Source of the DNA: Stichopus chloronotus
Taxonomy: Eukaryota > Echinodermata > Holothuroidea > Aspidochirotida > Stichopodidae
Reading direction: 5' to 3'
Assembly (NCBI GenBank): GCA_021234535.1
Contig: CM037839.1
Coordinates: forward strand, 23,671,196 to 23,735,195
DNA: 64,000 bases
Part shown: positions 23,579 through 36,500 of the stretch, piece after piece
How the letters are laid out: each line of letters starts with the position of its first letter
Numbering within the stretch: the stretch's first letter is position 1
Program-made: the position numbers and the translations under genes
Notes under the pieces: model-generated
What the model was told of the DNA's origin: nothing
Databases searched by the model: none
The model's input: the letters and a program-made list of their open reading frames with translations, nothing else

Positions 23579-26250
23579 CCAGCAATGAGGTAACTTCAAT
23601 ATCCCCTTTCCGACTAGCGCAAATTATCACGGGATTGTCGACAGAGCGGGCAGGCTCAAGATTTTCATTTGAGAGACCGCCCCGCTTCGACGGAAGGTTC
23701 GGGCAGCTAAGCTGCGCGTGAGGAAGAACGGACGTCCGAGGTTATACGTTGGCATAATATGTCAAATCTTAGCACATGCCAAAGGGACGCTTAGCTGTAT
23801 GAAAATTTCGTTCCCACAGCTAAACGTGTTAGATAGTTTTAGCTGTATCAACAATTATTTTTCTGGATATTTCCTTGTTATCACATTATCGCTGGGATAA
23901 TACAATCTTTGCCCTCAAAAATGTTACTTTAACAGAGTATTTAATTGTGCCGAGAGTGTGAAACGATGACATCAAAACAGTTATATAAAGCATAAAGCAA
24001 TAAATTATAATAGTAATTAGGAAAGAACATTGACATTTTACAATATAGCTTTACCTCATGGTATAAAATAAGTACAATTTTCTAATTGTCACAAATTACT
24101 GAGCAAAATAATGCACATTGCTCATATTGCACATGCACCTGTGTATTGCATTTTTGTACGTCTTTTTCAACAGTTTATGTATAAATAATGACTTTCTAAA
24201 ACTGATTACATCCACAATGCTTCATGCACATCATACACTACAGACGATGGCAGTTTCTGTTGTGCTCTCAGCACTATATAAAGCTACGATACTATGTATC
24301 AAAATAGATTAACAATTTTAACGTATGATATTGCATACACATTTAACGGCATATTATTTTACTGCACTTAAAAAAACATTCATGATTAAGATGAAATTTT
24401 TTACGAAGACTTGCAAATTTCATTAAACCACAATTATCAAATCTTTGCTTGTTGAACAGATCTAGCAGTAAAATTGCATGATAGTGAAAAATACTTTATC
24501 TCTCAATGATAAATCAAGGCACGAAGAAATCTTGAAGTTAACGATAAGATGAAGTCATCCTGTACCATGTGGTGATAAAATTACAGAGGCATTGTTGCAA
24601 CTCATCGTAAATTAGAGTTAGAACGAACTCATACATCCTCCAACAAGTTTGTTAGTAAACTAGCCAGTTAATGTGAAGATTAAGGGTATGCGTTATTGCA
24701 TATTCTCTCCAAAGAACGATGGTCTCCACATAAATTAGTGCAGCACAACAGTCGACAGTCCCTGTAAATATAACCTACAAAGACGTTTTGTGACACAGTA
24801 ATTCAATACTGTAAATTGATTCGTCCATCGAGTTGCATAAAATAATGTACGCTCGGTTGCTCAAGAATGCAAAATTTCCGAACATTAAAAACATTTAAAG
24901 TAAAAACCGTCCCTCCGATCCTCTTTCAGTATATTTTGGCTCCTAAATTTATGATATGTTACTCAGTCCATATTCAACTGTAATTGACATCTTGGTAAGT
25001 GTAAGGAAAGTGTGTAGGATGAGATTTATAACGTCTATATTTGCAGAAGATTGACGTGAGAAAATCCCACATACAATACATCAAGTCTAATGACCAACTC
25101 CCATAAATCCAAACGCACTCCACCAACTGGAAAACTGAGACCGACGCCTGTATTAAATCCTCGTGACTATTTGCATCACATTCGAATGGTAGTAACGGTA
25201 TCATCGGTAATCTAAAATCTTGCTTTCTCAGCATCAGACCATAAGGATCCACACATTCATCAATAAAGTGTAACATTGCTCTAATTTTCCTTCTGTAATA
25301 TTCCCGGACTCCACAAATTTACAGGAGAAATGTCTGTCTTTGTAGTAACAATTAATCACCAACCGTCCAAGTCACTATTTGCCAAATACCAAACTTTGGT
25401 ATGAAAAAGTAATGGTTACAAAGTCTATAGTGCGCGACTTTTTTTCGTTCTTCGTGCTGTTTCTTACTGCTGAACGCAATATGGTGGTTTGGTGCTTCTG
25501 AATCGTTTTACAAAGGGGTTGTTCAATCACATGCTCTTGTAGAGAGTGTGACAATATGATGGGTTTCAATGGAAGTTTTTGTACTTTTCTTGCTCAATCG
25601 TATTCTTGTTCTGGTTTACAGTGAGTCTCCACAAGGTCAAAACACACAGACACTAAAAACGACGGATCAGTTCTCTGAACTGCAATGTATAACCACGGTG
25701 CTTCACTAGTGCATGATGTACCGTATACATTTTCGAGTTAAAGTATAGGATTTCTGTCTTTCAAGTGTTAACTGCAAATCACATCACTAGGGTATAATTT
25801 TAGGCTTCTCGCTAACAAATAAATTTTGAAAATACCGTTTGTCAACTCAATAACGGAAAGTAAGGAGAATTTATTCTTCAGTGGTCCATGATCAGCTGGG
25901 GTTGTTATTTCCCACCTATGATGGGAAAATAAAAAAGCAAATGAAGGATAAAATGAAGTAAAATCATGATAGTAACATAATGATATAAACAACAATAATA
26001 AATACTACTACTACACATCACTGTTACTACTTCAATTACTCCGTTACTACTTATTATTGCTACCATGTACTGCAACTGCTGCTAATACTGTGCAATGTAA
26101 CTATAACTACACTCCTATACTAATGACACCGATTTTAGCCTACCAATTTAAAAATGTACTCAGAAACTATACACGGTTAATGTAAATAGATATCTACCAC
26201 ATTAAATCGACGATACGGTTAGTAGTAATTACAATATGTAAATTTATTAC
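23579..26250. other. Intergenic, nothing supported
   Basis: No exon or repeat with clear borders. Degenerate TAC/ACT trinucleotides occur near 26.0-26.1 kb. A frame ending at 24974 (minus) closes with tyrosine-containing PYTYQDVNYS and could look like a tail exon, but it does not join in frame to any candidate membrane exon. Confidence 0.45.
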
Positions 26251-26376
26251 CCACAGCTGGCAATTTTAACCGGTATAGGCTACGTCTCTTCATCGTGATA
26301 GGATACTTAATTGCATGCAATACACAAACGGTCAGCATGATTACAACGGTGACAGTTAATAATTGCAGCATCGGAT
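26251..26376 (-). CDS. Isolated candidate transmembrane exon (IgSF type)
   Basis: Phase-1 borders: acceptor TACTTGGTAG (exon starts 26376) and donor GTAATA at 26250. The 126 nt encode DPMLQLL, then the hydrophobic TVTVVIMLTVCVLHAI, then a basic stop-transfer TMKRRSLYR. This is what a membrane exon of this receptor family should look like. It could be a distal membrane exon of gene B, 8.5 kb beyond gene B exon 4, or a remnant of a lost copy between genes A and B. The pyrimidine tract is weak and no Ig exon lies close by, so the call is tentative. Confidence 0.35.
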
Positions 26377-28875
26377 CTACCAAGTACAATGCCATCCATA
26401 GGTCGCAGAACAAATTCGAAAGTTGGGGGGAGTGGCACATATATGACGCCCAACCGAGAACAAAGTGCACGACTTTCTGAGTAGTGTCCATGCATGGGCC
26501 AGTGTCACGATTTTGACATATTTGCGTCCTTCACTTAAGCTTCAGAATTCATGTCAAGTCGTATCCCCAAAAACTATTAAGCTAATTCACCATCTAGCTC
26601 AGACGCCATAACAAGGAGGCTATTACGACAAAGTAAACCCTCTTTACGGGTCCAAGTGATTCATGGCGACTTTGCTTCTTCCAGAACAATTTTGAGAACT
26701 ACAATGGGAATTCGGTTAGAAAACCAAATTTGTAAAAGGTGGCGATAAGGATAACGAGAATGTTAGCTGACAGCATGGAGAGTAGATCCAGGGTGCAAAT
26801 CACTCGAGAGCTGTTGAAATAGTCATAACTTGGGTACTCAATGTGACCTCAAAATGTTTGCATAAAATTTATGCCTTCAACTATTGATAGTCCAATAACT
26901 CTTCTTTTGCAAATCAACTAGGCTCCTGTTAGCCTCTCCATATTTTTTTCTTCAAAACACGTTCAAAAGCCTTGTCTGCTATGAAATTTCAGTAGCTCAT
27001 TAAACCCCAATAAATTCCAAGCATTATACAATTCAACCCAAAGAACTGTGAAAAATTGTAGTATTGGTCTCTGTCTTTTGCTGTTTTTTTTTTTTTTTTT
27101 ATCTTTGGGTGACTTTTTAAGGGGATTAACACACCTTTGTGCTCCTATACTGATGGGTGATTTTAACTCACAATAACTCATTTCGGTATCTGTCCACCTG
27201 GAAGTTTCCCTATGGAAGAAAACATGACTTGACAATGATTACTTCATTCACTGTGACTCTACTGCCCAATGAGGAAGAGTGTGGGACTAAAGATATGTTC
27301 ACCCCCGCGTAAATGATTGCCAAGTTCTCCAGAAATATAAGAAAGAGGATGCATAATTTATGATTCTTGCATCAGCTCATCCCATCGGATATGTATTAGC
27401 ATCTTCACAGATTACTTTTGCTCTCATTAATTTGGCAAATTACAAACATGAGATGCCTGTTTCAAGACTGTGCATAGGCAGCTTATAATGCTCCTGAAGT
27501 GCCGTTTACGGCCTTCTGGAAAGTTTGAAAAGTTAAAAAAGTCAACATTTTTTGACACGCTTCGCACCAACGGATGGTGGCGCTCCTCTTAGATGCCCCT
27601 CAGAGTTCCTTTATAGGAAGGTCTGCAGCAACTGGTTATTTTGACGCCATTTTGGGTAAACTGTACGACATTATTGATCATTTGTGAAAACAACAAAATT
27701 TGCCTTTTTACATGTTTGTTTTCATGCAGTAAGTTCAGATCACCCATCATCGTTTGACTAACATGCATGCCGATACATTCAATGTTAATTGGAGGAGAAA
27801 ATTATCAGTACTCGCCAGCCCCATCCTAATCATGGTATTTAAAGAGCAATTGGTATTTCTGCGACCCTAAAAAAAATCCCCCCCCCCCTCACCCGCTTAC
27901 TGAAACGTCTAGCTCCGCCACTCTGTCACTGTCTGCCAAATTAGTTTAAGACATAAGCCAAATCATTCATCTTATCAGTCATTGCATCTAAAATTATTTT
28001 GTAGAATGAAATCATTTCAATCAGAAACTGTTCAGCTAGAGATTTTGCAACTTCGCAATTTAAAGAACAAATGGGAACGTACCTGGGGGCAAGGTGTAGG
28101 TTCTGTCTGCCGACAATCACCCATACTTTGCCTGAAATGTACTCCTTTGGATGCACCTGTAATGTTCCAACCATCCATGCATGTGATAATGCAGGGTGTA
28201 AAGTATAAACACATCAACCCAAAAGTACGCACTGGATTCCACTTGTGACGTCATGCAGTTTTTTTCTTTGATTTTCTGTAAGCTTGAAATAGATTTGGTG
28301 TCATTGGAAAGCTACGAGGAAGTATCAGACGATGATGGGAAAGAATTTTACTTATTCCACACCCTCTTAAATACAGAATCTTCAACAGGGTGGACATTGG
28401 ATTGGAAATCCAATACGAAACAATCACATCGGTGGTATGCACATGCAGACAATGTCATGCAAAGTGGAAGCGCACGCATAGCAAAGTAAAAAACACATTG
28501 GTAGGAGAGGGAGTTATCACTGAAATAGGGATAAATGCTGGGTACCCCTTAAGGTAATATTCACATTCCTGTCATCTCCAAAATATCGTTGACATGCACA
28601 TCCACTCAGAGATATGTAACCAAAAAATGTACGTCACAAATAAGCAATGAAGACAATGTAAGTGGCAGTATTTCCAAAAGTTACTTGTCTCACAGCCGAT
28701 TAATTGCGTGAGCAAAACATGTCTCCAAAGAATGGTGACGTTAAAGGAGTGGAAACTTAAAAATTATTACAGTCCTGTAACAATTCTAAATGTAGTATTT
28801 CAATGCAGAATAAACAAACGAATAGAGGGAAAGGTAAAGCCTTTAGAGCGTTTCAAAAAATCTCTTCCTTTATAA
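26377..28875. other. Intergenic with a dispersed repeat fragment
   Basis: At about 27440-27610 there is another copy of the family seen at 290-735 and 19 kb: GCCGTTTACGGCCTTCTGG, then GGATGGTGGCGCTCC-CTTAGA. A T18 run lies near 27085 and a C9 run near 27880. No gene is supported. The open frame at 28253-28489 (plus) has an ATG but no splice context or family resemblance. Confidence 0.45.
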
Positions 28876-30290
28876 AACAAGAGCCCAATGGGCACTGTGG
28901 TTCCTTGCAAAAAAAATTAGGGCAAGTGGAAAGTTGGGTCCTCAAAACTGGGGACCCAAAAATTGGGGCTTTCAAGAATGGGGCGCAAAAATGGAGTCCA
29001 AATCAGGTCCAAAAATGTAGGCTCATCTGTACAGTGTCCCAATTGAATTTAGAAATATACCACATGTTTAGATAATGAATTAAAAAAAATTGGGGCCCAA
29101 AAATTGAGCTCAAACTGGGTCCCAAACGTTTTGGGCCCTTGTATAACAATTAAAAAACAACTAAACATGTTTAAATATAATGAATAAAACAGTTTCCCAT
29201 TTTTTTTTTCAAATTTAAGGATAATGCAAATTCAATTGGTACACACATTGACTATACTGGCTACCATACTGTAGTTGTGTACCAACTACTAAACTAACAA
29301 TTCACTATGCCATGTTTAGACACAGTGACTGAAACTGTTCCCCAACCCATTTTAATCTATAAAGATAATGCAAATTCAACCATTACATACATCAGCTGAT
29401 GGTCTTCTAAGCTGCCATAGCACTAAAACAGCAACAATTTTCCAATGACCAAAAAATAAAGCACAAACTTTTTCCCCCCTCTATCAATAAATTTCACAGG
29501 GATGTGAAACTGTCAATAACAGACAACCATATCAAGTTTAAAACAAATCTGACCCACAATTATGGAAATGTGGCAGTTTTAAGATTTTTATGTTTGACCC
29601 CATAACCCCATTAAAATGCAAGGCATGGACACCATAAATAATAGGGCACTTATACCCACTATGACAGATCAGTACACCAACCTATGAGAACCTCTACAGA
29701 AAATGCTATTTCAAACATGACATACATTCACTGATGGTCCTCCTAGGTTACCATAGCCATAAAACGGCAAAAATTCTCCAATGACCAAAATCCCTTTGAG
29801 TTAACTGTGTCACTAAAACCACAAACTACCAATGGAAATTTTACACACTGTAACCCATAAGCTTTTCAACTAATTTGTGTAAATGCTCATAATGACCACA
29901 ATATTGGTGTTAAGGCTAACATTATTGGTTTAGAGTGAAAAAAATTAACCCTTCCCCTCTATTAATAAGCATTAAATTTCACAGGGTCGTGAACCTGTCA
30001 ATAACAGAAAACCCTATCAAGTTTAAATCAAATCTGACCCACAGTTATGGAAATATGACAGTTTTAAAATTGTTATGTTTGACCTCATAACCTCATTAAT
30101 ATGCAAGATATGGACACCAAAAACAATAAGGCACTATGACGGACCTGTGCACCAAGTATAAGGTTTATCCAACTTGCCCATATTGAGTTAGAGCGTACCC
30201 AAGATCCGTCACAGACACACACAAACACATATGCACCCGCACACGCCAACTTGACTGCATAGGTTGCTCTTGCTAACGCAAGGAACCAAA
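28876..30290. repeat. 1.4-kb element with inverted ends and an internal duplication
   Basis: The left end contains CAAGAGC and GGTTCCTTGC. The right end contains GTTGCTCTTG and GCAAGGAACC, which are their reverse complements. Inside, about 155 bp is duplicated at 29495-29650 and 29975-30130. Shared pieces are TTTCACAGGG, GTCAATAACAGA, ATCAAGTTTAAA, AAATCTGACCCACA and TGGACACCA. No open frame of useful size is present. Confidence 0.55.
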
Positions 30291-33200
30291 AATTGTTTTA
30301 AAAAATGCTTTTCACAGTCTTAAAGGAAATTAGACGTTACATGGCACGCCCAAAATAAATTTTCAATTTGTTCACCCTCCGTCTGGTACAGATACAGTGA
30401 GCGGAGTCTGTCTTACTATTTGTGCCTGAGATTCAGTGTACTAAATTGGAAATGTTTCACTGAAGACTTTCATAACACAAAAAAACCCTGATAAATATAT
30501 GGTGATGATATATCCCCCTTATTAATAACAAATGATGGTTCTGAAATACCCCATCCCCCCTTAGTAATACGAAATGATCCATTCATCTCGGACGTTATGT
30601 GGGTCACTGTCTATACATGTAAATTGGTGGAGGATAAACATGAAAAACATTCTAGAAAAAGTAGAGATTGGGCTATGTGGTAAGAAATTTAAGGTGTGAT
30701 TACAGGATTGCGTGTGAAACACCATTGCTAAAGATAAGCAAACGGATAAACAACATGCATTCCACAAAACCCGATTAATTATCCAATTTAACTTCATCAA
30801 GAAAGGAAGTAAACAATACAGCTCATCATTTAAAGTTGGAAAGTGTGTAGCGAGAGACAAAAGTTACACGTACACATTAAGGCAGAAACACACAGGTAAT
30901 TTATGTTTACGTTTAAATTCTTACGTGGTGGTAGCGAGTAAAACTGCCGATTGGTACAGAAGAACGTTTGCTATGCGATCCTGATGAATGTGTGCCAGAT
31001 TGAGCTTGGACAGCAATAAACGACTATTACAACATATTAACGTTTTAAAAAAATTACAACATTACTTATTGACGTCAGTTTTAATGCCCGAAGCTGATAT
31101 CAGTTCTGAAAAAGCCTAGAGACCACAAATCGGGGTCCATTGCCAATGCAACTAGTTTGGAGTTCTAACTTTTGCTATAATGGTTAGTGACTCTCCTATG
31201 TATGATCCTCGTAAATGTGGATGTTGGAGTGGGCGTATAGATACACACTTCGGTCGAATAGACTCATAGTCAAATTTGACAGTATAGTAAATCAAAATAT
31301 CAACAGGGAATAAAAATTTTTAAAAACTTCAAAAGTTCTGCAGGTCAAAAGATGTTCTAAATGTTCATAGAAGACTGAGAATTCAGAAAGTTCCATCAAA
31401 CGTGTGTATAATTCACTGACTGAACTATCTTAAGCTCTTTTTAGGAAATTGCTGTCCTTGGTCATCTAGACGGAGACTGCAACGGCAAATGTGAAAAGTC
31501 TTCCTCCCAGAAATGAGTCCTCCTAGCAGGAGTAATTTATTTGATTTAGAGATTACTGTTTGTAAGACAGAGGTCCACAAAGTTTTTAGCCAGTGTCTCA
31601 ATACAAATATAGGCCAGTAAGACAGTCAGAAGGGTTGCCAACTGTCGAAGCAAAGGGTACTTTTCCCCTTGAAAACTCAAGCATCTCACCCATTTCTGGA
31701 GGTCTCCTGCTTTTTGGGACCTGTGCCAGAATTTATGGAAAGAAGGCTTCAAGACATTTTTGGTCAGGGACAATGTCAACAATCGCAAATATTAATACAA
31801 TGCACATAACACAGCATAAAGATAACATCAATGGGAGTGGGCTTCTGCATTCATACTTCGTGCACAAAAACCATGCATTTATCAATACATTCAAAGTAGA
31901 AGTAATTACCTCGTTCTTAAACTTGCAAATGAACCTGTAAATCATTGAAAACTTGTATGAACTGAAATCTTACAGCAATAACTAAAACTCAAATGGTGCT
32001 GAAATTATCTCATACATTTAACATTTTATTCAGATTTCTAATAATTTACCTCTATGAAACATCGAAAGTTAATATGCTGTTTGGCCTACCTAGCGTCTCT
32101 CTGGCTGCCACCCGAAGTTTTTCGTAGCGATACACGCTGAACGAAAAACATGTCAGCTACGGGAGAGGGGTATCTGGTGCGTCTATTACACCTTCCCGCT
32201 ATCGTATGGGAAGGTAACATGAACATGGAATTAATATCGTGACAGAATATTTTCGAAGTTTTTATTTGTTACTTCGTGTTATTTACATGGTACATCACAT
32301 CTGTATAATGCGTTAGCTGGTCATTGCTTCCAAAAATAAAAGGGATGTCAATCGAGGAAGGAAAAAGAACATCCGATGAACAACGTACAAATGGGGAGCA
32401 AGATTTTGTGGAGAAAAGAGAAGAATTTGGCAATCCACAGATAGTTGCACGTTTCACTGATCACTTGATAGCCTGCAGATAATTTCAGAAAAACGGCGGG
32501 ACAGAAGATTCATTAACAGGGATTTTATAATTTTACTCTGTCTTCTGTAATTTCTGTTAGCAAGACAGCTGGTTCAGGACAATTACCAGTAGTACCATGG
32601 CACATGTATTTTGTTGCGTCTACTTGGTGTCTGCTCTTTAACATGACACCGTAAGTATACGTGTCCAAAAACGGCCGCACAGTGTCATGAAAAAATGTAA
32701 CGGAGCTTAATAGGCTTAACCAATCCGATTCCTTTTTATAGCTACAATTATAGTTTCTGAGGTCAAATTACTCTGACAATTCGAAATATATGACTAATCA
32801 ATACTTTTGCGTAAATTCAAACTGTGTAATGTAACATTTACACGTGGTACATTTTCCATCATAAAGTTAAAGCAAATGAGGCATTTATTCTTGGCTTCTT
32901 GGTTCATGCAATCCTTGGAAAGAATCCTCAACTCTTATTGGCCCTTTACAGTCAGGTGACCGTCCACTTGTTCTCCAGATAATGCACTGTCACGTTGATC
33001 ACGTTTGTAAATCACCGGCATTTTAGTACAACACTTTACTTGTGGCCATTGAAAATTGTGCCAGTAATATGTAACTGTTCCATAAATAACTTATTGCGGA
33101 AATATACAGAAAAAAATGATCAAATCATTTCATGTTGTTAACTGTACTATACTTCCAATAATAGATCCCCCCTATTAACACATTACATTATGTTCTTCAG

Positions 33201-33454
33201 ATCAGGACAGAGGTCTCTGTTTGAGCGAATGGATAATTTTTAAAGGATTCGCGACCGAACAGTAAGGGCGCTGTTCGTTCGCTACTGCACACTGCCTTCC
33301 ATAAGGGGTATACTCTCCCGCACCTGAATAATATCGTCTGGTGCTTCGAATATGAATGGATATGAATATTCATAACGTTCCACAGATATAGAGTACGTTT
33401 GTGTACAAGATCTACCAGATGTTTAGAGCGTGGCAATTTAAATTTGAAATTTTC
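30291..33454. other. Intergenic, nothing supported
   Basis: I see no exon. Hydrophobic frames such as the one ending near 31733 (minus) have an acceptor that gives a stop in phase 1, so they do not fit this gene family. TTTATT near 32884 would be AATAAA on the minus strand, downstream of gene B. Confidence 0.4.
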
Positions 33455-33573
33455 TTACCAGGTTAGCATTGTTGTCACCACTATTTGTAAAATCAGACTC
33501 ATGACAAAAAGCCACGGCGTGACCTTGTCCAAAAAAGTGTCTCCCTGCTTGAAACCGTTCGTCGATGTTGATG
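33455..33573 (-). CDS. IgSF gene B tentative terminal exon: C-terminal hydrophobic anchor
   Basis: A strong acceptor (TTTTTTTTCTTGTTAATATAG, exon starts 33573) leads in phase 1 to ASTSTNGFKQGDTFLDKV, then the hydrophobic PWLFVMSLILQIVV and TTMLTW, then a TAA stop. Small residues, a polar spacer and a terminal hydrophobic run with no basic tail resemble a GPI-attachment signal. A GTAAGA donor overlaps the stop (33458), so splicing onward in phase 2 is also possible. A third reading is that this is a first exon of another copy, because it lies about 315 bp from the block shared with the gene A upstream region. Confidence 0.35.
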
Positions 33574-36500
33574 CTATATTAACAAGAAAAAAAAGGAAGA
33601 ACATCAAAACACATGAAACTAATGTACGATTGCTGTAACATTTAAAGTCAAACACCAACTGCACTTACTTTTGTGGAAAGTGTAAGAAAAAGGAGGATTT
33701 CTAGGTCGACGGCCTTAATCTTGAGTAAAAAAAAGGTATTTTCGGCTGATCGTTAATATCCAAGACCAGATTCACAGTCGTGATTACCGAGAAGAGAGCT
33801 TGTTCTCACATTCGTGGAAGAATTCTTGATTACGAAAATGTAAACCATTTCACTTTTCAGATCTACTGTAAATTGGCTATTACGAGGAAATAGGGAGTTT
33901 ACATGCCACAACAGGGCATAGCAAGAAAAAAGCTTTAATCATTTTAAGTCATTCAGACTTATCAATAACCATCCACAAAAGCTTAATCTCCTCAGAACAT
34001 TGTGTTTAAGATGAGCAACATCATTTAAAAGTTTCGAAAGCTCGTGTGAACAAATTATTCTTGAGCAACAAACAGCAACAACAGCCAACGTTTCATTTCT
34101 TACAATGAAGACCACCGCCCTTCCTCATTTTTCATTCTGTGTCAACAAATGTTTGTTGAAATACATTTTTGTCCTGTAAAACAAGTGTTTTATTTCCGTT
34201 TAAGCTCTGTTCGAAATACAACGGAAACTGAATCTTATGTTATTTTATTTCCAAATTAATGACATATGGTGACTAGGCATTCGATATTTCTTTGCGATTC
34301 ATGCATAATATAGACAACTAATTAGAAGTAAATTCTGGGAAATCTCTCCGTTTGTCTCTATGCATTTCGGCTTGTTTTTTGGGGGTTTTTTTTGTAGTAA
34401 CTTCTGTCTGTCCGTTACGGTGTTCTGCTGTATAGGGGTAGATTCGCATTTATCCTTTACTTTAGCCTAACTTGGATCTTTGAAGCGTGTTATATTATTG
34501 TAATGATCAATAACCTCTCCACTTGCAACGATTCACTGCAACTATTCATGCTTACTGGTTAATGTCCATGTACATGGAAAATGCCATTTGCAGCACATCA
34601 ATAACTTCTTTCACTGAACATGGCCTGTGAATGAATAGACTATCTACATAGTAACAGTGGTCATAGAAATAGAAAAGCAGAGAAATCCAGTACTAATAGT
34701 CCTGAAGTAATAAGAAATTATTAGCGTTTTATCAACCAGTAATCATTTTCTCAAATTTAAAACGGTTGAGTAGGATTCTATAAAGTACATGGTTTCGGCT
34801 GAATATGCATGCGATGATTAATTAAGTTAAAAGAAAAATATTTTTGCTTACAATCCGGGAAAAAGAGGTCTAATCTTGTTCTCGATAGTTGTAATGATAT
34901 CTGCTTTGGTTCTTTCTCTCGACATTCTACAGTCACCTTTTCCAACGAGAGGTCGGCAACATATCCAGCTGTATGGATGACGTCAAACAGATTACCTTCA
35001 ATCTTTACTTTGGTATAAATATTTCGGAAAGTTATCCGGGTATTTCCACTGACAGCTATAAATTCCAACTGAACAGGTGGGCGAACTCTTTGGACTCTGC
35101 AAGTCAAATTCCCTCGTCGTTCTACGTCAATGACGCAATACTGTTGATTGCTGCAGCCTGCCACAATCAGGTACGGTGGCGTTGGGGTAACTGAGCAACA
35201 CAGAAATTAAAAAAAAAAACAACTCACACTTGTGTTTCATAGTACTTAGATCGTTTAAATGTGAACTACCCTCTTGTAAGCTTTTGAATGGATGTGAAAC
35301 CTCTGACTGTAATTATGCAACCCTTTTCCAACACTACACACACATACAATCTCGTGGGGACACACATTAATACCCCAACATCGACCACTAGTGGAATGTC
35401 TATAGATCAAATGAAATTTGATTTTATTTATTTCTAAAGGTATAAATTTTAGACCAATGAATGTTAAAGAGTTTTTCTTACTTGCATCCTTGTCCTTGTT
35501 GGTCTTCGAAAAGCGATGAATAAGAATCATCAACCCCGAAATCAACATTTACCACATCAAATTCAACCATCTTCCCATCTCTTCCTTAGACCATCTCTAA
35601 AAGGTCGTACCACATATTGACCAATCTCATAATTATATCGACCAACTACTTGAACAGTGACAGAGAGCATCACTCTCTTTTATCTAAGCACCCTAATACT
35701 TCAATATTACAGTGTTTGTAAGTTATTCTATGAAAATGAACCAATTTTCATACCAGCAACGACGACTTCGTAACCACGGACACCGGTGTTGGAGATACAG
35801 AGATATTGCCCCTCGTGCTTTATTTCTGCCCGCGGAAGCGACAGTGAAGCGGATGAACTCAAATTATAATCATCGTGAAACGCCCTTCTCAAGTTGTACC
35901 GTTGTAACTCGGCAAAAGCCAGTACCTCAAACTGTTTAGTGGTGGCATTTTCTTTCTTCCAGACCACCAGATCCCCATCATTTCCGTCAAAACAATCCAA
36001 AGACATCTCTGTGTTTAATCTGACCAACGTCTCAACTGACATGTCGCTGTACGAGTCGTTACTCCATTTTTCAATCAGAATCAACGATTTTGTCTCTTCT
36101 AACAATCCAACGGAGTCGACAGCCTGACACTTCAAGAGGGACAATAACGGAGACCTTTCCGTTGGATAGGTTATGAACTGTTGTGATGTGTACGTCAGGT
36201 TGGAGACGTCGTTTAAAATTTTAGACGTTTGGTTTGTGACAAGTTCTGAAGTCTCCTCGTATATCCATTCGATTCCGACCATAGGTCTGGCACTTCTGAC
36301 AAAACACGAGAGCTGCGAAGGCGCAGGCAACATCATGTAATCGAAGCCATCTCCTGTTGTATGGGGACTGATAATAGGACGCGGGTATTTCGGTTTCACT
36401 GTGGAAAAGGGATAGAGGTATGTGTCTCTGGCGTTATATCCTTATTGCTATGCGTTTGTTTTTTTAGATAATGTAGACAAGTTGGAAAAAAAAAAAAACT

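Noticed and set aside
23339..23721. Overlapping frames rich in histidine and threonine
   Set aside because: They arise from a CA-rich tract and the head of the composite repeat element.
24974..25276. Minus-strand frame ending in PYTYQDVNYS, considered as a signalling tail exon
   Set aside because: It needs phase-2 entry; joined to the 33.5-kb exon it makes a stop, and joined to the 26.25-kb exon it is read in another frame.
31733..31945. Hydrophobic minus-strand frame considered as another membrane exon
   Set aside because: The only nearby acceptor gives an early stop in phase 1 and does not fit the family's splice phase.
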